From an uncultured Alphaproteobacteria bacterium (GTDB lineage: Bacteria; Pseudomonadota; Alphaproteobacteria; Rs-D84): 8,307 bases of DNA. Below the pieces are notes generated by a model that was not told the DNA's origin, ran no database searches, and saw only the letters and a program-made list of their open reading frames with translations. The position numbers and the translations under genes are program-made. Position 1 is the stretch's first letter, and each line of letters opens with the position of its first letter. The stretch is taken from NCBI GenBank assembly GCA_937900435.1, contig CALCEG010000004.1:1-8307 (forward strand). The letters are read 5' to 3'. Below, piece after piece: positions 1 through 5,837 of the stretch.

Positions 1-1
1 A

Positions 2-52
2 GAAGGTGCAACAATGCGCGAATATGGTTTCAGATGCGTTTATAATAATTAA
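2..52 (+). CDS. 3' end of an upstream gene (partial)
   Basis: The frame starting at base 2 reads 16 codons, EGATMREYGFRCVYNN, and stops with TAA at 50-52. Only 20 nt separate this stop from the next start codon, so the two genes are probably co-transcribed. The ending GFRCVY resembles the C-terminal GFRCV of formylglycine-generating-enzyme/SUMF1-type domains, but 16 residues are too few to assign a family. The other open frame here stops at 43-45 and gives an unconvincing peptide. The call rests on the spacing and on the protein-like ending. Confidence 0.45.
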   Translation, partial: EGATMREYGFRCVYNN

Positions 53-72
53 AAACAAAAGGAGTAAAAAAA

Positions 73-432
73 ATGAAAAAATTAGTATCAGTAATTGGTT
101 TGTTGGGCGCGTTTGGATTGGCAGCGTGTGATTCTGAAAAAGTTGCAGAAAAAGATGCAGCAGTTGTTGAAGTTGCAGAAAATGGCAATACTGTCATTAT
201 TAATTTTGCAGGTTTTAAGGGGGATGTACAGTTCCCAGGTGGTACCGCGGAAAATCAACCTTTGGTTTTAGGCAGTGGACAATTTATCCCAGGTTTTGAA
301 GAACAAGTTGTTGGTATGAAAGTTGGTGAAGAACGTGATTTGAATGTGATTTTCCCAGTGGAATATCCTGTTGCAGATTTGGCAGGTCAACCTGTTGTTT
401 TCAAAGTAAAATTAGTTGATATTGTTAAGTAA
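73..432 (+). CDS. Lipoprotein with trigger-factor-type FKBP peptidyl-prolyl isomerase domain
   Basis: Predicted 119-residue lipid-anchored periplasmic prolyl isomerase. Residues 1-18 form a signal peptide (KK, then a hydrophobic stretch) ending in the lipobox LAAC, with Cys19 as the lipidated residue. Asp20 follows, which in E. coli retains a lipoprotein in the inner membrane. Residues 20-38 are a short acidic linker. Residues 39-117 match the FKBP fold and most closely the middle (PPIase) domain of trigger factor: PGG near 55-57, PLVLGSGQFIPGFEEQ at 63-78, FPVEYP at 94-99 and a final VVFKVKLVDI strand. The ribosome-binding N-terminal and the C-terminal chaperone domains of trigger factor are absent, so this is a stand-alone domain moved to the envelope. 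AAGGAG at 59-64 sits 8 nt before ATG 73. A strong terminator follows. The fold is clear; isomerase activity and substrates are inference. Confidence 0.85.
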   Translation: MKKLVSVIGLLGAFGLAACDSEKVAEKDAAVVEVAENGNTVIINFAGFKGDVQFPGGTAENQPLVLGSGQFIPGFEEQVVGMKVGEERDLNVIFPVEYPVADLAGQPVVFKVKLVDIVK

Positions 433-448
433 AAGATTGATGAACTTG

Positions 449-476
449 CACCCCCGTTTCTTCGGGGGTGTTTTTT
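449..476 (+). terminator. Rho-independent terminator after the FKBP lipoprotein
   Basis: A perfect 8-bp GC-rich stem (CACCCCCG at 449-456 with CGGGGGTG at 463-470) has a 6-nt loop and is followed by six T at 471-476. It lies 16 nt after the lipoprotein stop codon. It is a strong terminator for plus-strand transcription only, since the minus strand has no T tract after the stem. Confidence 0.93.
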
Positions 477-508
477 GTGATAAATTAATATCAATGAAAA
501 AAGAACTG

Positions 509-537
509 TTGAAAAAATAAATTATATTTCGTAAAAT
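509..537 (+). promoter_or_regulatory. Sigma70-type promoter of the structured RNA
   Basis: TTGAAA at 509-514 and TAAAAT at 532-537 are separated by exactly 17 nt, close to the TTGACA-17-TATAAT consensus. Transcription would begin near 544-546. No gene starts just downstream. The first thing transcribed is the long-range paired RNA described next, so this looks like a dedicated promoter for it. Confidence 0.75.
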
Positions 538-543
538 ATACTT

Positions 544-755
544 GAATCAACATGGCTGTTGGTTCGGGGCCTTCAGAAAGCCTTATACATGCGGTGCGAA
601 AGCATCGTGAGCTGAGTTTTCGGTGCTTTTGCACTGTGTTTTCCCTGATGTTTTATCTGTCGGGGAGCTGTTGGTTATATATTGAAGACCAATGGGATCA
701 CTCATGTATTGATTTTCTGAACTCCCCGACTGCCATTGTTGTTGGCGGTTTTTTT
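544..755 (+). ncRNA. Structured RNA of about 210 nt: small RNA (6S-like shape) or attenuator leader
   Basis: The span lies between a good promoter and an intrinsic terminator and shows extensive pairing of its two ends: 548-552 with 737-741, 553-556 with 732-735, 564-569 with 724-729, 572-579 with 714-721 and 585-591 with 703-709. That is 30 Watson-Crick pairs in order, interrupted by small loops. Inside are local hairpins at 592-607 (GAAA tetraloop), 621-636, 643-665 and 671-692. An alternative 9-bp helix pairs 659-667 with 722-730 and permits the terminator. A rod closed by both ends, about 200 nt long, with its own promoter and terminator recalls 6S RNA, but I recognise no sequence signature of 6S, tmRNA, SRP RNA, RNase P or a known riboswitch. 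The terminator stands only 21 nt before the next start codon, which equally suits a leader that attenuates that gene. An open reading frame crosses the region by chance. Confidence 0.7.
730..755 (+). terminator. Rho-independent terminator just before the cysteine-rich gene
   Basis: CTGCCA (730-735) pairs with TGGCGG (743-748, one G-T wobble) around a 7-nt loop, followed by seven T at 749-755. The left arm also belongs to the long-range closing stem with 553-556, so hairpin and closing stem cannot form together. It ends either the small RNA or an attenuated leader. Confidence 0.75.
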
Positions 756-776
756 AAAGAAAAAAGGGAGATGGTT

Positions 777-1505
777 ATGTTAAAAATGGGGATAGTTGGA
801 TTTGTTGGGGTTGTTTTTCCGTATGTTGCATTGGCTGGCGGATGGTTAGAAGGTCCAAGTCACGCTTGTTGGGTAAAAACAGAAGGTACCAATGCATTTT
901 ATTATTGTGGTGCGCAGGATTCTGGGTGTGCTGGTAAAAACGAAAGAAGTGGTCATTCTAAAACTACTTATTATCATGGTCAGTCGGCAGATATCAATGG
1001 TGAGACATATTATTGCTGTGGTGGTGCAAGTTCTACAAAAATGGGGGTATGGCAACGGCGCAGTTTGAGCGAATCTGAAAAGTTGTTAGAGATAAAATTT
1101 GAAAATGGTAAATGTGAATACAAAGAATCAAAAAATGATTGTGGCGAGTTAGTTAGCACCAAAGAACAAGATTGTCAGTATGGTCCAAATAAATGTGATG
1201 ATGGATATGAACTGGTCTTGGTTGATGGGGTTAATAAATGTCAATTATGTGATGGCGAAGAAAAATTTTGGGATGAAGAAAAAAATGAATGTTATTTTTG
1301 TTCCAAAGAACATAGTTTGATTGTGATGGGAAGTGACGGTAAAAAAACTTGTAAATTAAGAACTGAATTGACACAGGTGACGAATGCAAATATGAAAATA
1401 TGCTGGCAATGCAGCAATACAGAAGCTTTTAAAGAATGTGCGCTGGCGCAAGCGAACGGGGGAACTTTGAGTGCGGATACAAAAAAACAATGCAGGCTTG
1501 AATAA
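777..1505 (+). CDS. Secreted cysteine-rich protein of unknown function
   Basis: A 242-residue protein I do not recognise by family. Residues 1-20 look like a Sec signal peptide ending in VALA, before GGW. The mature protein carries 18 cysteines (31, 44, 51, 80, 81, 113, 122, 133, 140, 155, 158, 172, 175, 192, 209, 212, 221, 239), including a CC pair and three CxxC motifs (CQLC, CYFC, CWQC). The segment 140-175 has a CxxGYxL...CxxC...FW...CxxC spacing like EGF- or TNFR-type disulfide modules, which is only a visual resemblance. No further membrane segment is seen. It is probably a disulfide-rich exported or surface protein. ATG 777 was chosen because GGGAG at 766-770 lies 6 nt before it. ATG 771 is too close to that site, ATG 786 is too far, and an upstream in-frame ATG at 552 lies inside the structured RNA. 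No promoter is seen between the RNA terminator and this gene. Confidence 0.75.
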   Translation: MLKMGIVGFVGVVFPYVALAGGWLEGPSHACWVKTEGTNAFYYCGAQDSGCAGKNERSGHSKTTYYHGQSADINGETYYCCGGASSTKMGVWQRRSLSESEKLLEIKFENGKCEYKESKNDCGELVSTKEQDCQYGPNKCDDGYELVLVDGVNKCQLCDGEEKFWDEEKNECYFCSKEHSLIVMGSDGKKTCKLRTELTQVTNANMKICWQCSNTEAFKECALAQANGGTLSADTKKQCRLE

Positions 1506-1522
1506 TAAGGGTGTAATAAAAA

Positions 1523-2167
1523 TTACTTGAAATATGGGTTGTTTTGTTTCAACCAGTCGATTGTTGTGTCCATACCATGTCCATGAATAACTGCGGTATT
1601 GCCAGTTAAATTCATATTGTGTATGTTGGAAATCGATTGGAATAACATATTTTTGTCGCCACCAGGAAATGTATAGTTTCCGATGTTGTCTTGGAATATT
1701 GTGTCGCCGATTAATAAAACCTGTTCATCTGGAAAATGATAGGCAACACCGCCGGGGGTATGCCCAGGTGTTTCAATAATATCCATAAATAATTCGGGCA
1801 GGATTTCTGTTCGTTGTATTTCAAGTGGGGTGGGGCGTTTGTCGTCAAGACTGATTGTGGGTAATCCAAAATGTTCCAGTAAACCATTACCCCAGCCAAC
1901 TAATCTGAAATCGCCACTGTGTAAATGCCATGGTATGTTAAAGTACTTTGATAATGCTGGGGCCGCGGAAATATGGTCGGGGTGTCCATGGGTGGCGTAT
2001 ATTGCCACAGGAATTAAATTGCGTTCTGTTAAGACCTTAACCCAGTCGTCTGCGTGACCCCAAGGGTCAAAAATAACGCACTTGTTTTCAACAGATACAA
2101 TCACAGAGTTTGTGTTCAGTGGTTGCATCTGTAAAATTTCAAACTTATTGTTTTTTAGGTACTGCAT
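1523..2167 (-). CDS. Metallo-beta-lactamase-fold hydrolase (glyoxalase II-like)
   Basis: A 214-residue cytoplasmic metal-dependent hydrolase of the MBL superfamily. The metal-binding signature THGHPDH gives His60, His62, Asp64 and His65. Further ligands are His136 in ETPGHTPGG, Asp155 in IGDTIF and His197 in IHGHG, so both metal sites look complete. The layout (HxHxDH, GHTPG, GDxxF, GHG) is that of glyoxalase II and related small thioesterases. The protein is shorter than classical glyoxalase II and lacks its C-terminal helical substrate-binding domain, as in YcbL-type single-domain members. The substrate may be a glutathione or other thioester, but this cannot be read from the sequence. The start ATG overlaps the end of ftsH by 23 nt, with AAGG about 8 nt before it, so it is translated as the last gene of the tilS-ftsH operon. 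It converges with the cysteine-rich gene, 17 nt apart, with no clear terminator. Confidence 0.88.
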   Translation of the reverse strand: MQYLKNNKFEILQMQPLNTNSVIVSVENKCVIFDPWGHADDWVKVLTERNLIPVAIYATHGHPDHISAAPALSKYFNIPWHLHSGDFRLVGWGNGLLEHFGLPTISLDDKRPTPLEIQRTEILPELFMDIIETPGHTPGGVAYHFPDEQVLLIGDTIFQDNIGNYTFPGGDKNMLFQSISNIHNMNLTGNTAVIHGHGMDTTIDWLKQNNPYFK

Positions 2168-4070
2168 TTTTTGACCTTGGTTTTCTGCTGGTTGTTTTTT
2201 TTGCTTTGTTGCCGAACACGATTTCGCGAATTTCTTCGCCCGTTAAGGTTTCGCGATTTAACAGTTCAGTTGCCAATTTTTCAACGGTCTTTTTATTCTT
2301 GGTCAGGTGTTTTGTTGCGTCTGCGTGCGCTGCACTTAGCCAATTTTGAATTTCGTTGTCCACGATTTCGGCAGTCTTTTCAGACGCGTTTTCCAGCGCG
2401 CCGCGTGTGCCAAATGTTCCGACCTGATTAATTGCGGCCAGGCCGACTTTCTTGGACAGACCAGCTGTTGTAATCGAATAACGTGCCAGACGTGTTGCCA
2501 TTGCGATATCGCTTTCTGCGCCAGTTGTTATTTTGTCGTTGCCAAAAAAGACTTCTTCGGCACAACGACCGGCCATTGCAATGGAAAGGTTTGCACGAAC
2601 TTCGGCCAATGTCATTGAAACCTTGTCATCGATTGGCAAGTGTTGCACCATCCCCAGTGCGCGACCGCGTGGGATAATCGTTGCCTTGTGAATTGGGTCG
2701 GCAATGTCTTCGTACATCAGGCTGACAAAGGCGTGGCCCGCTTCGTGATAGGCGGTTAATTTGATGTCTTCGGGGCGCATTTTGCGTATTTTACGGGGGC
2801 CCATTGTGATTTTATCGCGTGCTTCTTCGATGTCAGCAGGGGCGATTTTGTCGCGCTTGTTGCGGACAGCGTGCAGGGCAGCCTCGTTCAACAGGTTTTC
2901 AAGGTCGGCACCAGAAAAACCAGTTGTGCCACGCGCAATGTCTTGCAGGTTAACTGTGTCGTCAATCTTGACACGTTTTGCGTATAAATCCAGAATTTCA
3001 CGACGGCCAGCCATATCAGGTAATTCAATGTAAACCTGACGGTCAAAACGACCTGGGCGTAATAACGCAGCATCCAACATATCAACACGATTCGTTGCGC
3101 CAATTACAATGATTCCTGTGTCGTTCGCAAAGCCATCCATTTCAATCAATAGTTGATTTAATGTTTGTTCGCGGTCTTGGTCGTTGTATGAGTGGGTCGA
3201 ACGCTTTTGCCCAATGGCATCAATTTCGTCGATGAATAAGATGCAAGGCGCGTTGCGTTTCGCCATTTCAAAAATTTCTTTTATTTTGGCAACCCCCAGA
3301 CCAACGATAATCCCAGAAAAGTCAGACCCAGATGCGGCGAAAAATGGTACGTCTGCTTCGCCTGCGATTGCGCGTGCCAACAGGGTTTTACCAGTACCAG
3401 GTTGACCAGACAGCAATACACCGCGTGGTACACGCGCACCCAGCGATTGATATTTGTCTTTGTTTTTCAAGAAGTCGACAATTTCAGATAGTTCTTGCTT
3501 TTCAGAATCAATACCAGCGACATCTGCAAAGGTTGTCTTTGGTTTGCCTGTGGCGATTTTTGTCGGATTTTGTCCAATTAAACTGCGACTGATGCCGCCT
3601 GCGCCACCGCGGCGCAGACCGCGGAATATCCATACGATAAATAATATTGTTAAAATCAGTGGCGCAAATGTCGCAATCGATTCAAACCACGATTTAGATG
3701 TGTCGATGGTAATTGAAGTGCCGGCATCTGATAATGTTTTTAACATTTCTGGGTCGTATGTAATTGTTGCGGTGTATTTCGTACCGTCTGACAGTGTGCC
3801 AGTGGCATTGTTGCCGTTGATTGTCATTGTGCTGATATCAGAACCGCGCTTTAAAATATCAGAAAAAGATAATTCGATTGGGGTCGCGTTTCGTTGTGTG
3901 TTTGCGCCAATTTGTGGGGTGCTAAAATCAGTGCCTGTTAACAGTACGCGTGCAATCATTGCGCAGAACAATGCGCCGAATATAATCAGAAACCAATTTG
4001 AACCATCGTGTTTCTTGTTTGGTTGATTAGTTTTGTTTGTTGATTTTTTTAAGTCTTTTAAGTTTTTCAT
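2145..4070 (-). CDS. ftsH: ATP-dependent zinc metalloprotease FtsH
   Basis: Membrane-bound hexameric AAA+ protease that degrades misassembled membrane proteins and short-lived regulators. Length is 641 residues. Transmembrane segments lie at about 26-44 and 131-150, flanking a periplasmic domain. The AAA module has Walker A GQPGTGKT (222-229; usually GPPGTGKT), Walker B ILFIDEID (277-284) and the second region of homology GATNRVD...RPGRFDR (324-344) with both arginine fingers. The protease module has HEAGH (442-446) and the likely third zinc ligand Asp521. The C-terminus is Lys/Arg-rich. Oddity: the pore loop reads DFSGIIVGLG (250-259), where E. coli has DFVEMFVGVG, so the gripping Phe is Ile255. 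Start: ATG 4070 has AGGAAG at 4075-4080. An in-frame ATG at 4109 would add 13 residues but has no comparable site. The gene overlaps the end of tilS by 44 nt and the MBL gene by 23 nt. Confidence 0.96.
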   Translation of the reverse strand: MKNLKDLKKSTNKTNQPNKKHDGSNWFLIIFGALFCAMIARVLLTGTDFSTPQIGANTQRNATPIELSFSDILKRGSDISTMTINGNNATGTLSDGTKYTATITYDPEMLKTLSDAGTSITIDTSKSWFESIATFAPLILTILFIVWIFRGLRRGGAGGISRSLIGQNPTKIATGKPKTTFADVAGIDSEKQELSEIVDFLKNKDKYQSLGARVPRGVLLSGQPGTGKTLLARAIAGEADVPFFAASGSDFSGIIVGLGVAKIKEIFEMAKRNAPCILFIDEIDAIGQKRSTHSYNDQDREQTLNQLLIEMDGFANDTGIIVIGATNRVDMLDAALLRPGRFDRQVYIELPDMAGRREILDLYAKRVKIDDTVNLQDIARGTTGFSGADLENLLNEAALHAVRNKRDKIAPADIEEARDKITMGPRKIRKMRPEDIKLTAYHEAGHAFVSLMYEDIADPIHKATIIPRGRALGMVQHLPIDDKVSMTLAEVRANLSIAMAGRCAEEVFFGNDKITTGAESDIAMATRLARYSITTAGLSKKVGLAAINQVGTFGTRGALENASEKTAEIVDNEIQNWLSAAHADATKHLTKNKKTVEKLATELLNRETLTGEEIREIVFGNKAKKTTSRKPRSKNAVPKKQ

Positions 4071-5022
4071 TTTTCTTCCTGATACTTGTTTTTGCACCTT
4101 CGGGAACAATTAAGATTTGGTCTTTGAAACGCCGAATTGTACAATGCCCCAAGGTAAATTTACATTCTGACTTTAATTTACTTAGTGCAATGGTCAGCGA
4201 ATTCAAGCGCGGTTGATAATTATCCCCCCCAATCGTTTGTATTAATCTACCCAGCAACTTTAAACTAATGTCTGTGGGTTCGTCAAACAGAAAAGAATCT
4301 GGGAACAGGGCATAGTCATTATATAAAACATTTTTTATCTTGGGTTCTATGTTGGTTTCCAGCACATCGCGTGCGCGCGCCAGATTTTCAATGGCCAGTA
4401 AAATTCGGTTGTCGCTGATACCCAGTTTGTCTGATAATAAATGACGATTTTGGCGTATCTTTACGCGTGTGTATTTGTCATCATAATTCATTTCATCAGA
4501 AAAATATTTTATGTCGTTTTTATCGCAATATTCAATCAGTTCACTGCGAAATACGCCCAGCAGGGGACGAACAATCTTTATGCCATCGCGGTATGATATT
4601 TGTTGCATCGCAGACAGACCAACGACACCGCTGCCACGCGCCAGATTCATTAAAAATGTTTCGATTTGGTCGTCTGCCTGGTGGGCTACCATCAGTGTGT
4701 TGATATTGTTTTCGTGGCACCAATCCGTCATCATTTTATAGCGCGCTTCGCGGGCAGCCGCTTCCAGTCCGGATGTGGGTTTGTCGTCTGTCCAACAAAA
4801 AATATGGCAATCCAGTCCCAATTTTTTACAGGTTTCTTGGACGTATTGCGCTTCTGTTACAGCGGCATCGCGCAGGCAATGATTGACGTGCAGTACGGTC
4901 GGTTTCAGATTTGCATGTGCCAACCAATACAACAGGCATATCGAATCGACACCACCGCTGACCGCAACTGCAACAGGGGAATTTGAAAACTGTTGAATAA
5001 ATTTTATAAACTTTTCATTCAT
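4027..5022 (-). CDS. tilS: tRNA(Ile)-lysidine synthase
   Basis: Modifies C34 of the CAU-anticodon tRNA-Ile to lysidine, using lysine and ATP, so that it reads AUA codons; this activity is normally essential. Length is 331 residues. The N-terminal PP-loop ATPase domain has SGGVDS (22-27), HVNHCLR (45-51), AHQADDQIET (113-122; second His of the usual AHHxDD replaced by Gln) and RGSG (129-132). The DE...YTRVKIRQ segment (176-191) corresponds to the conserved (D/R)xRxxIR region. The C-terminal part (about 240-310) is poorly conserved, and the end is very Lys-rich (315-330). It is the first gene of the tilS-ftsH-MBL operon and divergent to the LOG gene. There is no clear Shine-Dalgarno before ATG 5022, and a possible -10 lies 9 nt upstream, which suggests a very short or absent 5' leader. 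Confidence 0.95.
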   Translation of the reverse strand: MNEKFIKFIQQFSNSPVAVAVSGGVDSICLLYWLAHANLKPTVLHVNHCLRDAAVTEAQYVQETCKKLGLDCHIFCWTDDKPTSGLEAAAREARYKMMTDWCHENNINTLMVAHQADDQIETFLMNLARGSGVVGLSAMQQISYRDGIKIVRPLLGVFRSELIEYCDKNDIKYFSDEMNYDDKYTRVKIRQNRHLLSDKLGISDNRILLAIENLARARDVLETNIEPKIKNVLYNDYALFPDSFLFDEPTDISLKLLGRLIQTIGGDNYQPRLNSLTIALSKLKSECKFTLGHCTIRRFKDQILIVPEGAKTSIRKKNEKLKRLKKINKQN

Positions 5023-5037
5023 TGTTTTGATATTTTA

Positions 5038-5046
5038 TGCTATAAT
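5038..5046 (+). promoter_or_regulatory. Extended -10 promoter of the LOG gene
   Basis: TGC at 5038-5040 followed by a perfect TATAAT at 5041-5046 forms an extended -10 element, and no good -35 is visible at the expected distance. Transcription would start near 5052-5054, leaving a leader of about 18 nt with AAGGA at 5058-5062. On the opposite strand the same bases hold a weak TAAAAT (5037-5032) that could serve tilS. Confidence 0.65.
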
Positions 5047-5070
5047 TTCTAAAAATAAAGGAAAAATAAA

Positions 5071-5625
5071 ATGTCTGGTAAATTAAAATCTGTTGCAGTG
5101 TATTGTGGTCATCAAATGGGAAACAATCCTGCGTATGCGCGCGATGCGGCCAAGATTGGCGAAATGTTGGCAAAAAATGGAATTAAGTTGGTTTTTGGCG
5201 GTGGTGATGTTGGGTTGATGGGGACTGTTTCAACCGCTGCGTTAAATAATGGTGGTCATGTAACGGGTATTTCAACGCACGATGTTATGGCAAAACAAGA
5301 ACCAATGCACGCTAATTTACAATGTTTTGAGGTTGTTGGTGGTGTTAATGAACGCAAGCAAAGAATGTTCGAATTGTCTGATGGTTTTATTATCTTGCCT
5401 GGGGGGACAGGGACACTTAATGAATTAACAGATATTATGACAATGCAACAAATTGGGGAAACGAAAAAACCAGTGTTCTTTATGAATACAGACTATTTTT
5501 GGGCGCCGTTTGGACGTTTGATTGTTCATATGAAGAAAACGGGATTCTTTGTGCGTCCGCAGGATTATAATTTGCATACCGCGAATACCCCCGAAGAACT
5601 GATGAAAAAAGTTTTGAATTATTAG
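5071..5625 (+). CDS. LOG-family phosphoribohydrolase (TIGR00730-type Rossmann-fold protein)
   Basis: A 184-residue cytoplasmic protein of the LOG (Lonely Guy) family, whose studied members cleave cytokinin riboside 5'-monophosphates, or more generally nucleotide monophosphates, to the base and ribose 5-phosphate. Signature elements are present in order: VAVYCG (8-13), the glycine-rich VFGGGDVGLMG (41-51), GGVNERKQRM (90-99) with the Arg95-Lys96 pair, and the catalytic PGGTGTLNE (110-118) with Glu118. Length is typical for the family. ATG 5071 follows AAGGA at 5058-5062 and its own extended -10 promoter. It converges with the DUF167 gene, and the two stop codons overlap in TTAG at 5622-5625. 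The bacterial substrate is unknown; annotation as cytokinin synthesis should be read as family naming. Confidence 0.92.
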   Translation: MSGKLKSVAVYCGHQMGNNPAYARDAAKIGEMLAKNGIKLVFGGGDVGLMGTVSTAALNNGGHVTGISTHDVMAKQEPMHANLQCFEVVGGVNERKQRMFELSDGFIILPGGTGTLNELTDIMTMQQIGETKKPVFFMNTDYFWAPFGRLIVHMKKTGFFVRPQDYNLHTANTPEELMKKVLNY

Positions 5626-5837
5626 AATTCAAATATTTTGTCGCGTGAAGTTGCACCACGCAGTAATTTAATGCTGGATTTTGGGACGTTATAATGTTCT
5701 GCCAGCATTTTTATTACATCGGCGGTTGCCTTGCCATCGGTTGGGGCAGTGGTTGTGTGTACACGCACAACGCCATCGGGTTGGATTTCAACCCGATTAA
5801 ATTTTGCGCGTGGAATTACGCGAACGGTTATTTTCAT
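5622..5837 (-). CDS. DUF167 (YggU-family) protein
   Basis: A 71-residue protein of the DUF167/YggU family, small conserved alpha/beta proteins without a settled function. Family hallmarks are VIPRA at 7-11, APTDGKAT at 31-38 (usually APPVDGKAN), VPKSSI at 51-56 and GATSRDK at 61-67. It is the second gene after the HIT hydrolase. The HIT stop and this ATG share TAATG, and GGAA lies 6 nt before the ATG, which fits translation by termination-reinitiation. An alternative ATG at 5849 would add four residues (MEQI) inside the HIT gene but has no ribosome-binding site. The 3' end overlaps the stop codon of the convergent LOG gene. Confidence 0.9.
   Translation of the reverse strand: MKITVRVIPRAKFNRVEIQPDGVVRVHTTTAPTDGKATADVIKMLAEHYNVPKSSIKLLRGATSRDKIFEF

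Noticed and set aside
544..755. tmRNA, SRP RNA, RNase P RNA or a known riboswitch
   Set aside because: No tag-peptide frame ending in ALAA, no SRP GGAAG/AGCA loop pattern, no GAGGAAAGTCC of RNase P, and none of the conserved cores of the TPP, FMN, cobalamin or SAM riboswitches was found by eye. 6S RNA could not be excluded.
552..776. In-frame upstream extension of the cysteine-rich gene from ATG 552
   Set aside because: There is no ribosome-binding site, the encoded residues are unusually rich in Cys, Trp and His and unlike a signal peptide, and the stretch coincides with the paired RNA and its terminator. ATG 777 has a good site and starts a proper signal peptide.
1513..1526. Inverted repeat GTAAT-AAAA-ATTAC between convergent genes as a terminator
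   Set aside because: The stem is only 5 bp and AT-rich, with no T tract, too weak to call.
3386..3409. GQPGTGKT Walker A of FtsH as a defect
   Set aside because: Only the second position differs from GPPGTGKT. The catalytic Lys and Thr are present and this position varies among AAA proteins.
3454..4026. 190-codon plus-strand open frame opposite ftsH
   Set aside because: It is the antisense shadow of a clearly conserved ftsH, with no ribosome-binding site and no recognisable motif.
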